From the NCBI RefSeq assembly GCF_018449515.1, contig NZ_JAAVUQ010000007.1:124001-188000 (forward strand): a stretch of 64,000 nucleotides of DNA, written 5' to 3'. Position 1 is the first letter of the stretch. Each line of letters opens with the position of its first letter. The DNA comes from Caballeronia sp. dw_19. Lineage in GTDB: Bacteria > Pseudomonadota > Gammaproteobacteria > Burkholderiales > Burkholderiaceae. Below, one piece after another: positions 26,628 through 35,366 of the stretch. Both the position numbers and the translations under genes were made by a program. The notes under the pieces are model-generated. The model had not been told where the DNA came from. It was given only the letters and a program-made list of their open reading frames with translations, and ran no database searches.

Positions 26628-27986
26628 ATGCGGATTGACAGGCGGCTACTGACGCTCGCGTTCGGCGGCCTGTTCTGGCGGACCTTCGCCTTGATCGCGT
26701 TGCTGATTGCGGTCAGCATCGCCGCATGGTTCCAGAGCTTCCGGGTGATCGAACGCGAACCGCGCGCACAGCGTGTGGCGCTTCAGCTCGTCGCGGTCGT
26801 CAAGCTCACGCGCACCGCCCTCCTTTATTCCGACCCCGATCTGCGCCGTGCATTGCTGCAAGATCTGGAGAGCAATGAAGGGGTCCGTGTGTACCCGCGT
26901 GAAACCACCGATAAATATCGCTTGCAGCCCGACGAGTCACTGAACCGGCTGATCGAGCGCGACGTGCGCGGCCGCCTCGGCAACGACACGGTAATCGCGC
27001 AATCGGTCAACGACATCCCGGGCGTGTGGATCAGCTTCAAGATCGACGACGATGATTACTGGGTGGCGCTCGATCGCGATCAACTCGATAACGTCACCGG
27101 CCTGCAATGGGCGGGCTGGGGCATCTTTGCGCTCGCGCTGTCGCTGTTCGGGGCGGCGTTCATCACCAGCCTCGTCAACCGGCCGTTCGCCCGGCTGGCG
27201 CTGGCCGCGCGCAAGGTCGGCTCGGGGCAATCGCCCGAACCGTTGCCCGAACGCGGCATGGGCGTGGCCGCCGAAACCAATCGCAGTTTCAACCAGATGG
27301 TGCAGGATCTCGAACAGCTCGATGCCGACCGTGCGCTGATGCTCGCGGGCATCTCGCATGATTTGCGCACGCCGCTTGCACGCTTGCGGCTCGAAACCGA
27401 GATGAGCCCTTCCGACGAAACGACGAAACTTGCGATGGTCGATGACATCGAACAGATGGACATGATCATCGGGCGTTTTCTCGACTACGCCCGGCCGATG
27501 CAGCGCATGGCCGAAGCCGTCGATCTATCGCTGATCGGTGGTGAAATGGCCGCGCGTTTCTACGCGGAAGACGGCGTGCTGATGAAAACCGACCTGGCCC
27601 AGGGTGCGACCATTGAAGGTGATCCGACCGACGTGCGGCGGGTGATCGGCAATTTGCTGGAAAACGCGCGCAAGTATGGGCGCAGCGCGGTGGACGATAT
27701 TGCCAGGATCACGCTGCAAACGAAGGTCAATCACGGGCGCGTTGAACTGTCCGTGATGGACGAAGGGCGCGGCATTCCCGAAGATCAGGTCGCGTTGATC
27801 ACGCGGCCGTTTTATCGCGTGGACACAGCGCGCACGCAGGCGAACGGCACCGGACTCGGCATGGCGATCGTGCAGCGACTCGTCACCCGGCAGCGCGGCA
27901 CCTTGCGCTTGCGCAACCGCCATCCGCATGCGGGTTTTGAGGTGACCATCGACTTCCCGGCGATGGAAAAACGCACTTTCCGCTAA
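26628..27986 (+). CDS. envZ: EnvZ-type sensor histidine kinase
   Basis: 452 residues. First membrane helix about 14-36 ('FWRTFALIALLIAVSIAAWF'), a periplasmic loop of about 120 residues, second helix about 163-183 ('WGIFALALSLFGAAFI'), HAMP domain, then the phospho-acceptor box 'AGISHDLRTPLARLRLETEM' and an HATPase domain with N box 'NLLENARKYG', G1 'DEGRGIP' and G2 'GTGLGMAIV'. Inner-membrane partner of OmpR. The periplasmic loop is somewhat rich in acidic residues ('FKIDDDDYWVAL'). Confidence 0.94.
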   Translation: MRIDRRLLTLAFGGLFWRTFALIALLIAVSIAAWFQSFRVIEREPRAQRVALQLVAVVKLTRTALLYSDPDLRRALLQDLESNEGVRVYPRETTDKYRLQPDESLNRLIERDVRGRLGNDTVIAQSVNDIPGVWISFKIDDDDYWVALDRDQLDNVTGLQWAGWGIFALALSLFGAAFITSLVNRPFARLALAARKVGSGQSPEPLPERGMGVAAETNRSFNQMVQDLEQLDADRALMLAGISHDLRTPLARLRLETEMSPSDETTKLAMVDDIEQMDMIIGRFLDYARPMQRMAEAVDLSLIGGEMAARFYAEDGVLMKTDLAQGATIEGDPTDVRRVIGNLLENARKYGRSAVDDIARITLQTKVNHGRVELSVMDEGRGIPEDQVALITRPFYRVDTARTQANGTGLGMAIVQRLVTRQRGTLRLRNRHPHAGFEVTIDFPAMEKRTFR

Positions 27987-28026
27987 ACGGATGTTGTCCG
28001 GATGCTATCGGTCCATTCGTTAAAAG

Positions 28027-28065
28027 CTATCCAGTGTGTTAGTCAAAATCTATTGAAAAGAATAG
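28027..28065 (+). promoter_or_regulatory. Possible OxyR binding site of ahpC
   Basis: Four tetranucleotides in the OxyR-like alternation: CTAT-8-TTAG-7-CTAT-8-ATAG. The OxyR consensus is ATAG-7-CTAT-7-ATAG-7-CTAT; here one base differs and two spacers are 8. It overlaps the -35 hexamer of the ahpC promoter, where OxyR activators normally sit. Confidence 0.4.
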
Positions 28066-28081
28066 TCAATAGAGTTATAGT
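28053..28081 (+). promoter_or_regulatory. ahpC promoter (sigma-70 type)
   Basis: TTGAAA (28053-28058), a 17-base spacer and TATAGT (28076-28081): five of six matches in each hexamer and ideal spacing. The start would be near 28088, giving a leader of about 110 bases. Confidence 0.6.
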
Positions 28082-28196
28082 GAAAGTCGTTCAACGCGTT
28101 CATCAGCTACTCAGAGTGAGTTTGATGCTGCGTCATGTGAGCGTTACAGCGATCAGTTAGGCTTGATTTTCTTCCAACGAACACAGGAGTATTCAT

Positions 28197-28745
28197 ATGA
28201 AGACCGTGGGCGATAAAGTTGAAGCGTTTACCGTTACTGCTGCAAAGCCGGGTTTCAATCATCACGAAGAAAATGGCGTGTCGGCGTTCGAAGACATCAC
28301 CGAACAGTCGTTCCCTGGCAAGTGGAAGATCCTGTACTTCTACCCGAAGGATTTCACGTTCGTTTGCCCGACGGAAATCGTCGAATTCGGCAAGCTGAAC
28401 AGCGATTTCGCCGATCGCGATGCCGTATTGCTCGGCGGCAGCGTGGACAACGAATTCGTGAAACTGGCATGGCGCCGGGAACACAAGGACCTGAGCAAGC
28501 TGAACCACTATTCGTTCGGCGATGTAAAGGGCGAGTTGATCGACCAGCTTGGCATCCGTGACAAGGAAGCGGGCGTGGCGTTGCGCGCAACGTTCATCAT
28601 CGACCCGGACAATGTGATCCAGCACGTGTCGGTGAACAACCTGAACGTCGGCCGCAATCCGGAAGAAATCCTGCGCATTCTGGACGGTCTGCAAACGGAC
28701 GAATTGTGCCCGTGCAATCGCGCTGTCGGCGGTTCGACGCTGTAA
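28197..28745 (+). CDS. ahpC: Alkyl hydroperoxide reductase AhpC, three-cysteine type
   Basis: 182 residues. Peroxiredoxin that reduces H2O2, organic peroxides and peroxynitrite. Peroxidatic C57 is in 'FTFVCPTEI'; two more cysteines, C171 and C173, form a C-terminal 'CPC'. This three-Cys layout is that of mycobacterial AhpC (C61, C174, C176), which is reduced by AhpD rather than AhpF. An ahpD gene follows 106 bases downstream, so the same partnership is expected. Promoter and an OxyR-like site lie upstream; a terminator-like hairpin separates it from ahpD. Confidence 0.96.
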   Translation: MKTVGDKVEAFTVTAAKPGFNHHEENGVSAFEDITEQSFPGKWKILYFYPKDFTFVCPTEIVEFGKLNSDFADRDAVLLGGSVDNEFVKLAWRREHKDLSKLNHYSFGDVKGELIDQLGIRDKEAGVALRATFIIDPDNVIQHVSVNNLNVGRNPEEILRILDGLQTDELCPCNRAVGGSTL

Positions 28746-28781
28746 GTTGTATTGCGGCGAGGCCTTCGTGGCTTGCGCTCT

Positions 28782-28826
28782 AGCCCGTCAGCGTTCTGAG
28801 TCATACTCGAGCCGGCGGGCTTTTTT
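28782..28826 (+). terminator. Terminator or attenuator between ahpC and ahpD
   Basis: Stem AGCCCGTC / GGCGGGCT (one G-T pair), loop of about 24 bases, followed by TTTTTT. Situated in the 106-base gap, it may lower ahpD expression relative to ahpC. Confidence 0.7.
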
Positions 28827-28851
28827 ATCGCTGATCAGATAGGAGAAATTT

Positions 28852-29376
28852 ATGGAATTCCTCGCATCGATTAAAGAACTTATTCCTGATTACGCCAAGG
28901 ACATTCGCCTGAACGTGGACGGCACGATCGCGCGTTCATCGCTGGAAGGCAATGACGCGGTGGGCGTTGCGCTGGCTGCAGCGTATGCGGCGAAGGCTAC
29001 GAAGATTGTTGCGTTGATCCGCGCGTCGGGCGTTTTGTCGGCTGAGGAAACGAATGGCGCGTTGACCGCAGCCGCGTTGATGGGCATGAACAACGTCTGG
29101 TATCCGTATCTGGAAATGGCCGATAACGCCGATCTGAAGACGCAGCCCGCTGCGTTGCGGATGAATGCGTATGCGACGCATGGCGGGGTCGATAAACGGC
29201 GCTTCGAGATGTATGCGCTGGCAGCGTCGATTATTGGAAAGTGTCACTTTTGCGTGAAATCGCACTACGAGAATCTCGTTGGCGAGGGAATGAGCACGAC
29301 ACAATTGCGGGATGTGGGGCGAATTGCTGCGGTGATCAATGCGGCTCAGTTGGCGATTACCGCTGAAGGTAATTAA
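28852..29376 (+). CDS. ahpD: Alkyl hydroperoxide reductase AhpD
   Basis: 174 residues, standard length. AhpD carries electrons to AhpC through a thioredoxin-like CxxC in an all-helical fold. The active-site set is complete: E119, C131 and C134 ('CHFC'), H138 ('KSHYENL'), matching E118/C130/C133/H137 of M. tuberculosis AhpD. An AGGAG Shine-Dalgarno precedes the ATG. In the mycobacterial system the electrons come from lipoamide via dihydrolipoamide dehydrogenase; whether the same holds here is inferred. The stop lies 10 bases before element B. Confidence 0.95.
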   Translation: MEFLASIKELIPDYAKDIRLNVDGTIARSSLEGNDAVGVALAAAYAAKATKIVALIRASGVLSAEETNGALTAAALMGMNNVWYPYLEMADNADLKTQPAALRMNAYATHGGVDKRRFEMYALAASIIGKCHFCVKSHYENLVGEGMSTTQLRDVGRIAAVINAAQLAITAEGN

Positions 29377-29386
29377 GCCAAGGGGG

Positions 29387-30393
29387 TCGCTCGCGCCGGT
29401 GGACGGGGTTGGGGAGTGGGGTTGGCGGGGTGCGTCGGGTTCTTGGGGGTAGCGGTCGGGGTCAATGCCGGGTTGGTGCTTTCGGCCGTAGTGGTCTGCG
29501 AGAGTCGGATTTTCTCTTTATCACTATTAGCCACTGTGCGTGGCGGCACGTCATTTCTTTGTCCAAAGCGACAAAGAAACGAAGCAAAGAAAGCGCTTTA
29601 ACCGCTCTACCCTAAGTGTCCACAGCGTGCAGTTTTGATTCATAGGTGCCCCAAAAGCACGGTGCTCGCCAGAGCCACGGATGTGTGAACCCCTCCTTCT
29701 CGCGAATCCTGACATGAACACGCTTCGCCCCGTACGTTCTCGGGCAAGCACGAATTGCCGAGGGACCCGCACGGCCTCACGCACATTCGCTGCCGCGCTT
29801 CTTGGTGCGTTGGCCGAGCGTGCACTGTTTTTTGGTGGGCTACACGGCCGAACGCATATTTACGGCTTCATGTTTAGTGGGTTGTTGCACGGCCTGCACG
29901 ATTCTTTTCGCCAGCTATGGCCCCATGCACCGTTGCGGCTTCGTTTCTAGGAAGGTTGGCTACGAGGTTCGTTACGCGTACACATTTGGAGGGTGGTCGT
30001 CCGCGGATAGCGCGGGGTGCCCCTTGGGCAGGTTCAATCACTGGTGGCGAAGCGTGTGGGTATCCGTGTTCGGAGAAGGAGGGGTTCACACATCCGTGGC
30101 TCTGGCGAGCACCGTGCTTTTGGGGCACCTATGAATGAAAACTGCACGCTGTGGACACTTAGGGTAGCGTGGTTGAAAGCGTTTTCTTTGCTTCGTTTCT
30201 TTGTCGCTTTGGACAAAGAAATGACGTGCCGCCACGCACAGTGGCTAATAGTGATAAAGAGAAAATCCGACTCTCGCAGACCACCACGGCCGAAAGCATC
30301 AACCCGGCATTGACCCCGACCGCTATCCCCGGAACCTGGCACCCTGGCACCAACCTCAACCGCCCCCAAAACCCCGTCCACCGGCGCGAGCGA
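29387..30393. repeat. Palindromic 1-kb element, copy B
   Basis: About 1007 bases, same family as copy A (21013-22056). Ends are again TCGCTCGCGCCGGTGGACGG in inverted orientation. Left arm about 29387-29705, right arm about 30075-30393, with the hairpin TTTCTTTGTC-6-GACAAAGAAA at 29554-29579 and 30196-30221. The asymmetric middle shares two blocks with copy A (29700-29750 with 21345-21395; 29985-30080 with 21640-21740), so A and B are copies of one element in the same orientation and not independent hairpins. A four-by-four G run (GGGG repeats) lies at 29405-29430. It fills the space between the ahpD stop and the convergent ispF stop, to within 10 and 8 bases. Confidence 0.88.
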
Positions 30394-30401
30394 AAAACCC
30401 T

Positions 30402-30893
30402 TTAACTATCGATACCCGTACGCATCAGCAGCACGGCAGCCTGCGCCTCGATACCTTCCTTGCGCCCCAGATACCCCAGCTTCTCATTGGTCTTGGCTTT
30501 CACGTTCACACGAGTCAGCGGCAGCTCAAGATCCTCGGCAATATTCGCCCGGATCGCTTCGATATACGGCGCAAGCTTCGGCGCCTGCGCGATCACCGTC
30601 GAATCGACATTCATGATCGCGAAGCCGGCTTCCGAGACTCTTGAAAAAGCCTCGCGCAGCAGCACCCGGCTATCCGCCCCGGCGAATTTCGCATCCGTAT
30701 CCGGAAAATGCCTGCCGATATCGCCCATTGCCGCAGCGCCGAACAGCGCGTCCGTAATCGCGTGCAGCAATACATCAGCATCCGAATGACCAAGCAGCCC
30801 GCGCTCGTAGGGAATATTGACCCCACCGATGATGAGCGGCCGGCCTTCGACCAGTTGGTGAACGTCGTAGCCTTGTCCGATTCTGAAATCCAT
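30402..30893 (-). CDS. ispF: 2-C-methyl-D-erythritol 2,4-cyclodiphosphate synthase
   Basis: 163 residues. Fifth enzyme of the MEP isoprenoid pathway; converts CDP-ME 2-phosphate to MEcPP, releasing CMP. Metal ligands D10, H12 ('GYDVHQL') and H44 ('DVLLHAI') are present, as is '[10 protein letters not shown]' and the C-terminal '[17 protein letters not shown]'. Trimeric cytoplasmic protein. It follows ispD after 58 bases on the minus strand and ends 8 bases from element B. Confidence 0.97.
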   Translation of the reverse strand: MDFRIGQGYDVHQLVEGRPLIIGGVNIPYERGLLGHSDADVLLHAITDALFGAAAMGDIGRHFPDTDAKFAGADSRVLLREAFSRVSEAGFAIMNVDSTVIAQAPKLAPYIEAIRANIAEDLELPLTRVNVKAKTNEKLGYLGRKEGIEAQAAVLLMRTGIDS

Positions 30894-30951
30894 CGATAGT
30901 CCTAGAAAGTAAAGGGCAACTGCATCAAATTCGCTGCTTCAAACCGCTTAA

Positions 30952-31665
30952 TCAAACTCCGCTGAGCATAGCCGATGCAAGTGCGAAATCTTCCGGATAC
31001 GTAACCTTGAAATTGCGCAGGCTTCCCTGAATCAGTCGCGGCGCATGCCCAAGCCACTCGATGGCGCTGGCTTCGTCGGTGAGATCGTGGCCGTCCTGCT
31101 GCGCCCGAGTGATTGCATCGCGCAGCATGCCCACGCGGAACATCTGCGGCGTCTGTGCCTGCCACAGGCCGTTACGCGACTCCGTGCGGGCAATGCGCCC
31201 TTCTGTATTCGCCACGCCTTCAGCCTCGATACGCTTGAGCGTGTCAGCCACCGGCAGCGCCAGAATTCCGCCGACCGGGTCGTTCTTCAACTCGCTCACC
31301 AGCCTGCGGACCATCTCCGGCGTGAGCCCGGGGCGGGCGGCGTCGTGTACAAGCACCCAGTCGTCGTCGCGCGCACCAAAGCCGGTCAGCGCCGCAAGCC
31401 CATTAAACACCGACGCCTGCCGCGTCGTGCCGCCGCAGCGTTGCACGGCGAAACGCAAGCCGGCGAAACGGCGGTCATCGAAATGATGATCGCCCGGCGC
31501 CAGCACGACCAGCGTCTGGGCAAATTCGGAACAGGCGTCAAAGGCGGCGAGCGAATAACGCAGCATCGGATGGCGGCCGATAGTCTGGTATTGCTTCGGC
31601 ATCGGTGCACCAGAACGGCTGCCGGAACCGGCGCACGGGATGAGGGCGAACAGGCGGGAAGTCAC
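30952..31665 (-). CDS. ispD: 2-C-methyl-D-erythritol 4-phosphate cytidylyltransferase
   Basis: 237 residues. Third MEP-pathway enzyme; joins CTP and MEP to give CDP-ME. Nucleotide-binding N-terminus '[20 protein letters not shown]', '[13 protein letters not shown]', 'VLVHDAARP' and the basic '[11 protein letters not shown]' near the substrate loop are all typical. Operon with ispF. Divergent from mfd, with about 110 bases between. Confidence 0.97.
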   Translation of the reverse strand: MTSRLFALIPCAGSGSRSGAPMPKQYQTIGRHPMLRYSLAAFDACSEFAQTLVVLAPGDHHFDDRRFAGLRFAVQRCGGTTRQASVFNGLAALTGFGARDDDWVLVHDAARPGLTPEMVRRLVSELKNDPVGGILALPVADTLKRIEAEGVANTEGRIARTESRNGLWQAQTPQMFRVGMLRDAITRAQQDGHDLTDEASAIEWLGHAPRLIQGSLRNFKVTYPEDFALASAMLSGV

Positions 31666-31775
31666 GAGTTGAAAACGCCCAAGTCAAAAGTGAAGCCCGG
31701 ATTTTATAATAGGTCTATCGCGACCATGCCGGTCCCGCGTGCACTTTCGCATGCGAACGGTTCCCCGCACACTTT

Positions 31776-34700
31776 ATGCCTTCAAAAGCCGTCAGTTTGC
31801 AGTCAACGTCCCCTATCGCACTCGTCAAAGCCGGTCAGCGCTTTGCCTTCGATGGCGCCACCGGTTCCTCCGACGCCCTCGCCCTGGCACGTTACCACCT
31901 GGCTTTTCGCGAAAAGGTCCCGTTATTGGTCGTCATGTGCGCGAGCGCTGTCGATTCGCAACGGCTCGCGGCCGAAATTCCGTTTTTCGCGCCGGACGCC
32001 AGGGTAAGGCTTCTGCCCGACTGGGAAACGCTGCCCTACGACACGTTTTCGCCCCATCAGGACCTGGTTTCGGCACGGTTGGCGACGCTGCACGACCTGG
32101 GTGAAGGTCGCTGCGACATCCTGCTCGTGCCCGCGACCACTGCGCTTTACAGAATGCCGCCGGCATCGTTTCTGGCTGCGTATACGTTTTCGTTCACGCA
32201 GGGCGAGCGGCTGAACGAGGCGAAACTGAAGAGCCAGTTGACGCTTGCGGGCTATGAGCATGTGAGCCAGGTCGTGCGGCCCGGCGAATATTGCGTGCGC
32301 GGTTCGCTGCTCGACCTGTATCCGATGGGCTCGCCGCTGCCGTATCGCATCGATTTATTCGACGATCAGGTCGATTCCATCCGCGCCTTCGATCCCGACA
32401 CGCAACGCAGCCTGTATCCGGTGCGCGACGTGCGCCTCTTGCCCGGCCGCGAATTTCCCTTCGACGAACCCGCGCGCACCGCGTTCCGCAGCCGCTGGCG
32501 CGAGGTGTTCGAGGGTGATCCAAGCCGTTCATCGATATACAAGGACATCGGCAATGGCGTGCCGGCGGCGGGGATCGAGTATTACCTGCCGCTGTTCTTC
32601 GACGAAACCGCCACGCTTTTTCATTACCTGCCGCAAGACGCGCAACTGGCGTTCGTCGGCGACATGGACGCGGCCATCAAGCGCTTCACGAACGACACGC
32701 GGCAGCGCTACAACTTTTTGTCTCACGATCGCGAGCGGCCGCTGCTCGAACCGCAGCGCCTGTTTCTCAGCGACGACGACTTTTTCTCGTTCGCCAAACC
32801 GTTCGCGCAAATCAAGTTTCCGGCCACGCCCGAGGGCGGTTGGGCGGCGCCGTTGCCGGCTCTGGCGATCGATCGCCACGCCGAAGAGCCATTGCTCGCG
32901 CTGCGTCACTATCTGGAGCAAACGCCGAATCGCGTGTTGTTCGCGACCGAATCCGCCGGACGCCGCGAGACAATCCAGCAACTCCTCGCCGATAACGGCC
33001 TGCGCGCATCGCTCGACGATACGTTCCAGGATTGGCTCACCGGCGACGCCAAATTCTCGCTGGGCGTCGCACCGCTAGCGAACGGCTTTGCGCTGCCCGG
33101 CGAAGGCATCTCGATCATCACCGAGACCGAGCTATACGGACAACTCACGCGGCGCGCCGGACGGCGTCGGCAAGAGCAGGCGAGCAACGTCGATTCGATG
33201 GTGCGCGACCTTTCAGAGCTGAAAATCGGCGATCCGGTCGTGCATACGCAGCATGGTATCGGGCGCTATATGGGCCTGGTATCGATGGATCTGGGCGAAG
33301 GCGAAACCGAATTCCTGCACCTCGAATATCAGAACGACAGCAAGCTGTACGTGCCGGTCGCCCAGTTGCATGTAATCTCGCGCTACAGCGGCGCCGACCC
33401 GGAAAGCGCGCCGTTGCACGCGCTGGGCTCCGGCCAGTGGGACAAAGCGAAGCGCCGAGCCGCGCAGCAAATTCGCGATACCGCCGCCGAACTGCTCAAT
33501 CTTTACGCACGCCGCGCGCTGCGCGAAGGTCATTCGTTCCCGCTCGAAGCGCGCGATTACGCGAAGTTCGCGGAGAGTTTCGGCTTCGAGGAAACGCCCG
33601 ATCAGGCCGCGGCGATCACCGCTGTTATCGGCGATATGACGAGCGGCAAGCCGATGGACCGGCTGGTTTGCGGCGACGTCGGTTTCGGCAAGACGGAAGT
33701 GGCGCTGCGGGCGGCGTTTATCGCGGTGATGGGGGGCAAGCAGGTCGCGATTCTGTCGCCGACCACCCTGCTCGCCGAACAGCACACGAACACCTTCACC
33801 GACCGTTTCGCCGATTGGCCCGTGAAGATCGCCGAATTGTCGCGCTTCAAGAGCACGAAGGAAGTCGCGGCATCGATTCAGGCAATCAATGAAGGCACGA
33901 TCGATATCGTGATCGGCACGCATAAATTGCTTTCGTCCGATGTCGTGTTCAAGCGGCTCGGGCTGGTGATCATCGACGAGGAGCACCGGTTCGGCGTGCG
34001 TCAGAAAGAGGCGTTGAAAGCGCTGCGCGCTGAAGTCGATGTGCTGACGCTCACCGCAACGCCCATCCCACGCACGCTCGGCATGGCGCTGGAAGGATTG
34101 CGCGACTTCTCGATCATCGCCACCGCGCCGCAAAAGCGCCTCGCAATCAAAACCTTCGTTCGACGCGAAGAAGACGGCGTGATCCGCGAGGCGATGCTGC
34201 GCGAACTGAAGCGCGGCGGCCAGGTTTATTTCCTGCACAACGAAGTCGAGACGATTGAAAACCGTCGCGCGATGCTCGAAGCGCTCGTGCCGGAAGCACG
34301 CATTGCGGTCGCGCACGGGCAGATGCACGAGCGCGAACTCGAACGTGTGATGCGCGATTTCGTCGGCCAGCGCGCGAACGTGCTGCTGTGCACGACGATT
34401 ATCGAAACGGGGATCGACGTGCCTAGCGCCAACACGATCCTGATCCATCGCTCCGATAAATTCGGCCTCGCGCAGTTGCATCAGTTGCGTGGGCGCGTCG
34501 GGCGTTCGCACCATCAGGCTTATGCCTATTTGCTGGTTCACGATCCGGCCGCGCTGACGAAACAGGCGCAGCGGCGGCTGGAAGCGATCCAGCAGATGGA
34601 AGAACTCGGTTCGGGCTTCTATCTCGCGATGCACGATCTGGAAATTCGCGGCACGGGCGAAGTGCTCGGCGATAAACAATCGGGCGAAATTCACGAGATC

Positions 34701-35267
34701 GGTTTCCAGCTTTACACCGACATGCTCAACGACGCCGTGCGGGCGCTGAAAGAAGGCCGCGAACCCGATCTCAACTCGCCGCTCGCCGCCACGACCGAGA
34801 TCAACCTGCACGCACCGGCCATTCTTCCCGCCGATTATTGCGGCGACGTTCAAGAACGTTTGTCGCTGTACAAACGCATGGCGAACTGCGAAACGAGCGA
34901 TGCAATCGACAGCATCCTGGAAGAGCTGATCGACCGTTTCGGCAAGCTGCCGCCCCAGGCGAGCGCGCTGGTCGAAACGCACAAGCTGCGCCTCGCTGCC
35001 AAGCCGCTGGGCATTCTGAAGATCGACGCGGCCGAGCATGTGATCTCGTTGCAATTCATTCCTAACCCGCCCGTCGATGCCATGAAGATCATCGAGATGG
35101 TGCAGAAGAACAAGCACATCAAGCTCGCGGGGCAGGACAAGCTGCGGATTGAAGTGCGCAGTCCGGACCTTGCCGTGCGGATTTCGACGGTCAAGGAAAC
35201 GCTGCGTGCGCTTGGCGCACCGCTGCGCCAGCAGAAACCGGCAGCCGCGGTTGCGCCCTCACGCTAA
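31776..35267 (+). CDS. mfd: Transcription-repair coupling factor Mfd
   Basis: 1163 residues. Mfd pushes stalled RNA polymerase off damaged DNA and recruits UvrAB. N-terminal UvrB-like domains (about 1-340, with 'LPDWETLPYDTFSPHQDL'), RNA-polymerase-interacting domain (about 465-540, 'DPVVHTQHGIGRYMGL'), RecG-like translocase with Walker A 'GDVGFGKT' (K639) and DEEH box (734-737), TRG motif area 'QLHQLRGRVGRS', and a C-terminal D7 domain. A terminator follows the stop. Confidence 0.98.
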   Translation: MPSKAVSLQSTSPIALVKAGQRFAFDGATGSSDALALARYHLAFREKVPLLVVMCASAVDSQRLAAEIPFFAPDARVRLLPDWETLPYDTFSPHQDLVSARLATLHDLGEGRCDILLVPATTALYRMPPASFLAAYTFSFTQGERLNEAKLKSQLTLAGYEHVSQVVRPGEYCVRGSLLDLYPMGSPLPYRIDLFDDQVDSIRAFDPDTQRSLYPVRDVRLLPGREFPFDEPARTAFRSRWREVFEGDPSRSSIYKDIGNGVPAAGIEYYLPLFFDETATLFHYLPQDAQLAFVGDMDAAIKRFTNDTRQRYNFLSHDRERPLLEPQRLFLSDDDFFSFAKPFAQIKFPATPEGGWAAPLPALAIDRHAEEPLLALRHYLEQTPNRVLFATESAGRRETIQQLLADNGLRASLDDTFQDWLTGDAKFSLGVAPLANGFALPGEGISIITETELYGQLTRRAGRRRQEQASNVDSMVRDLSELKIGDPVVHTQHGIGRYMGLVSMDLGEGETEFLHLEYQNDSKLYVPVAQLHVISRYSGADPESAPLHALGSGQWDKAKRRAAQQIRDTAAELLNLYARRALREGHSFPLEARDYAKFAESFGFEETPDQAAAITAVIGDMTSGKPMDRLVCGDVGFGKTEVALRAAFIAVMGGKQVAILSPTTLLAEQHTNTFTDRFADWPVKIAELSRFKSTKEVAASIQAINEGTIDIVIGTHKLLSSDVVFKRLGLVIIDEEHRFGVRQKEALKALRAEVDVLTLTATPIPRTLGMALEGLRDFSIIATAPQKRLAIKTFVRREEDGVIREAMLRELKRGGQVYFLHNEVETIENRRAMLEALVPEARIAVAHGQMHERELERVMRDFVGQRANVLLCTTIIETGIDVPSANTILIHRSDKFGLAQLHQLRGRVGRSHHQAYAYLLVHDPAALTKQAQRRLEAIQQMEELGSGFYLAMHDLEIRGTGEVLGDKQSGEIHEIGFQLYTDMLNDAVRALKEGREPDLNSPLAATTEINLHAPAILPADYCGDVQERLSLYKRMANCETSDAIDSILEELIDRFGKLPPQASALVETHKLRLAAKPLGILKIDAAEHVISLQFIPNPPVDAMKIIEMVQKNKHIKLAGQDKLRIEVRSPDLAVRISTVKETLRALGAPLRQQKPAAAVAPSR

Positions 35268-35291
35268 TAGATTCAACCCGCTTCAAACCCG

Positions 35292-35328
35292 CGCATCGCC
35301 TTGTCCGGCGGTGCGTGGCCGGTTTTTT
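35292..35328 (+). terminator. Terminator of mfd
   Basis: Stem CGCATCGCC / GGCGGTGCG (one G-T pair) with a 6-base loop, then a GC spacer and TTTTTT. It lies 25 bases after the mfd stop and before argE. Confidence 0.65.
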
Positions 35329-35366
35329 CGGTATTATCGAAAGTGAAAAATTCCAAGGAGAGCGTC

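Noticed and set aside
29802..30313. Open frames within element B (29802-30134, 30017-30313)
   Set aside because: They cross the arm and middle of the repeat, and have no conserved counterpart in frame in copy A.
33213..35117. 634-codon minus-strand open frame inside mfd
   Set aside because: Complete overlap with the helicase domains of mfd; His/Arg/Gln-rich shadow composition, no domain.
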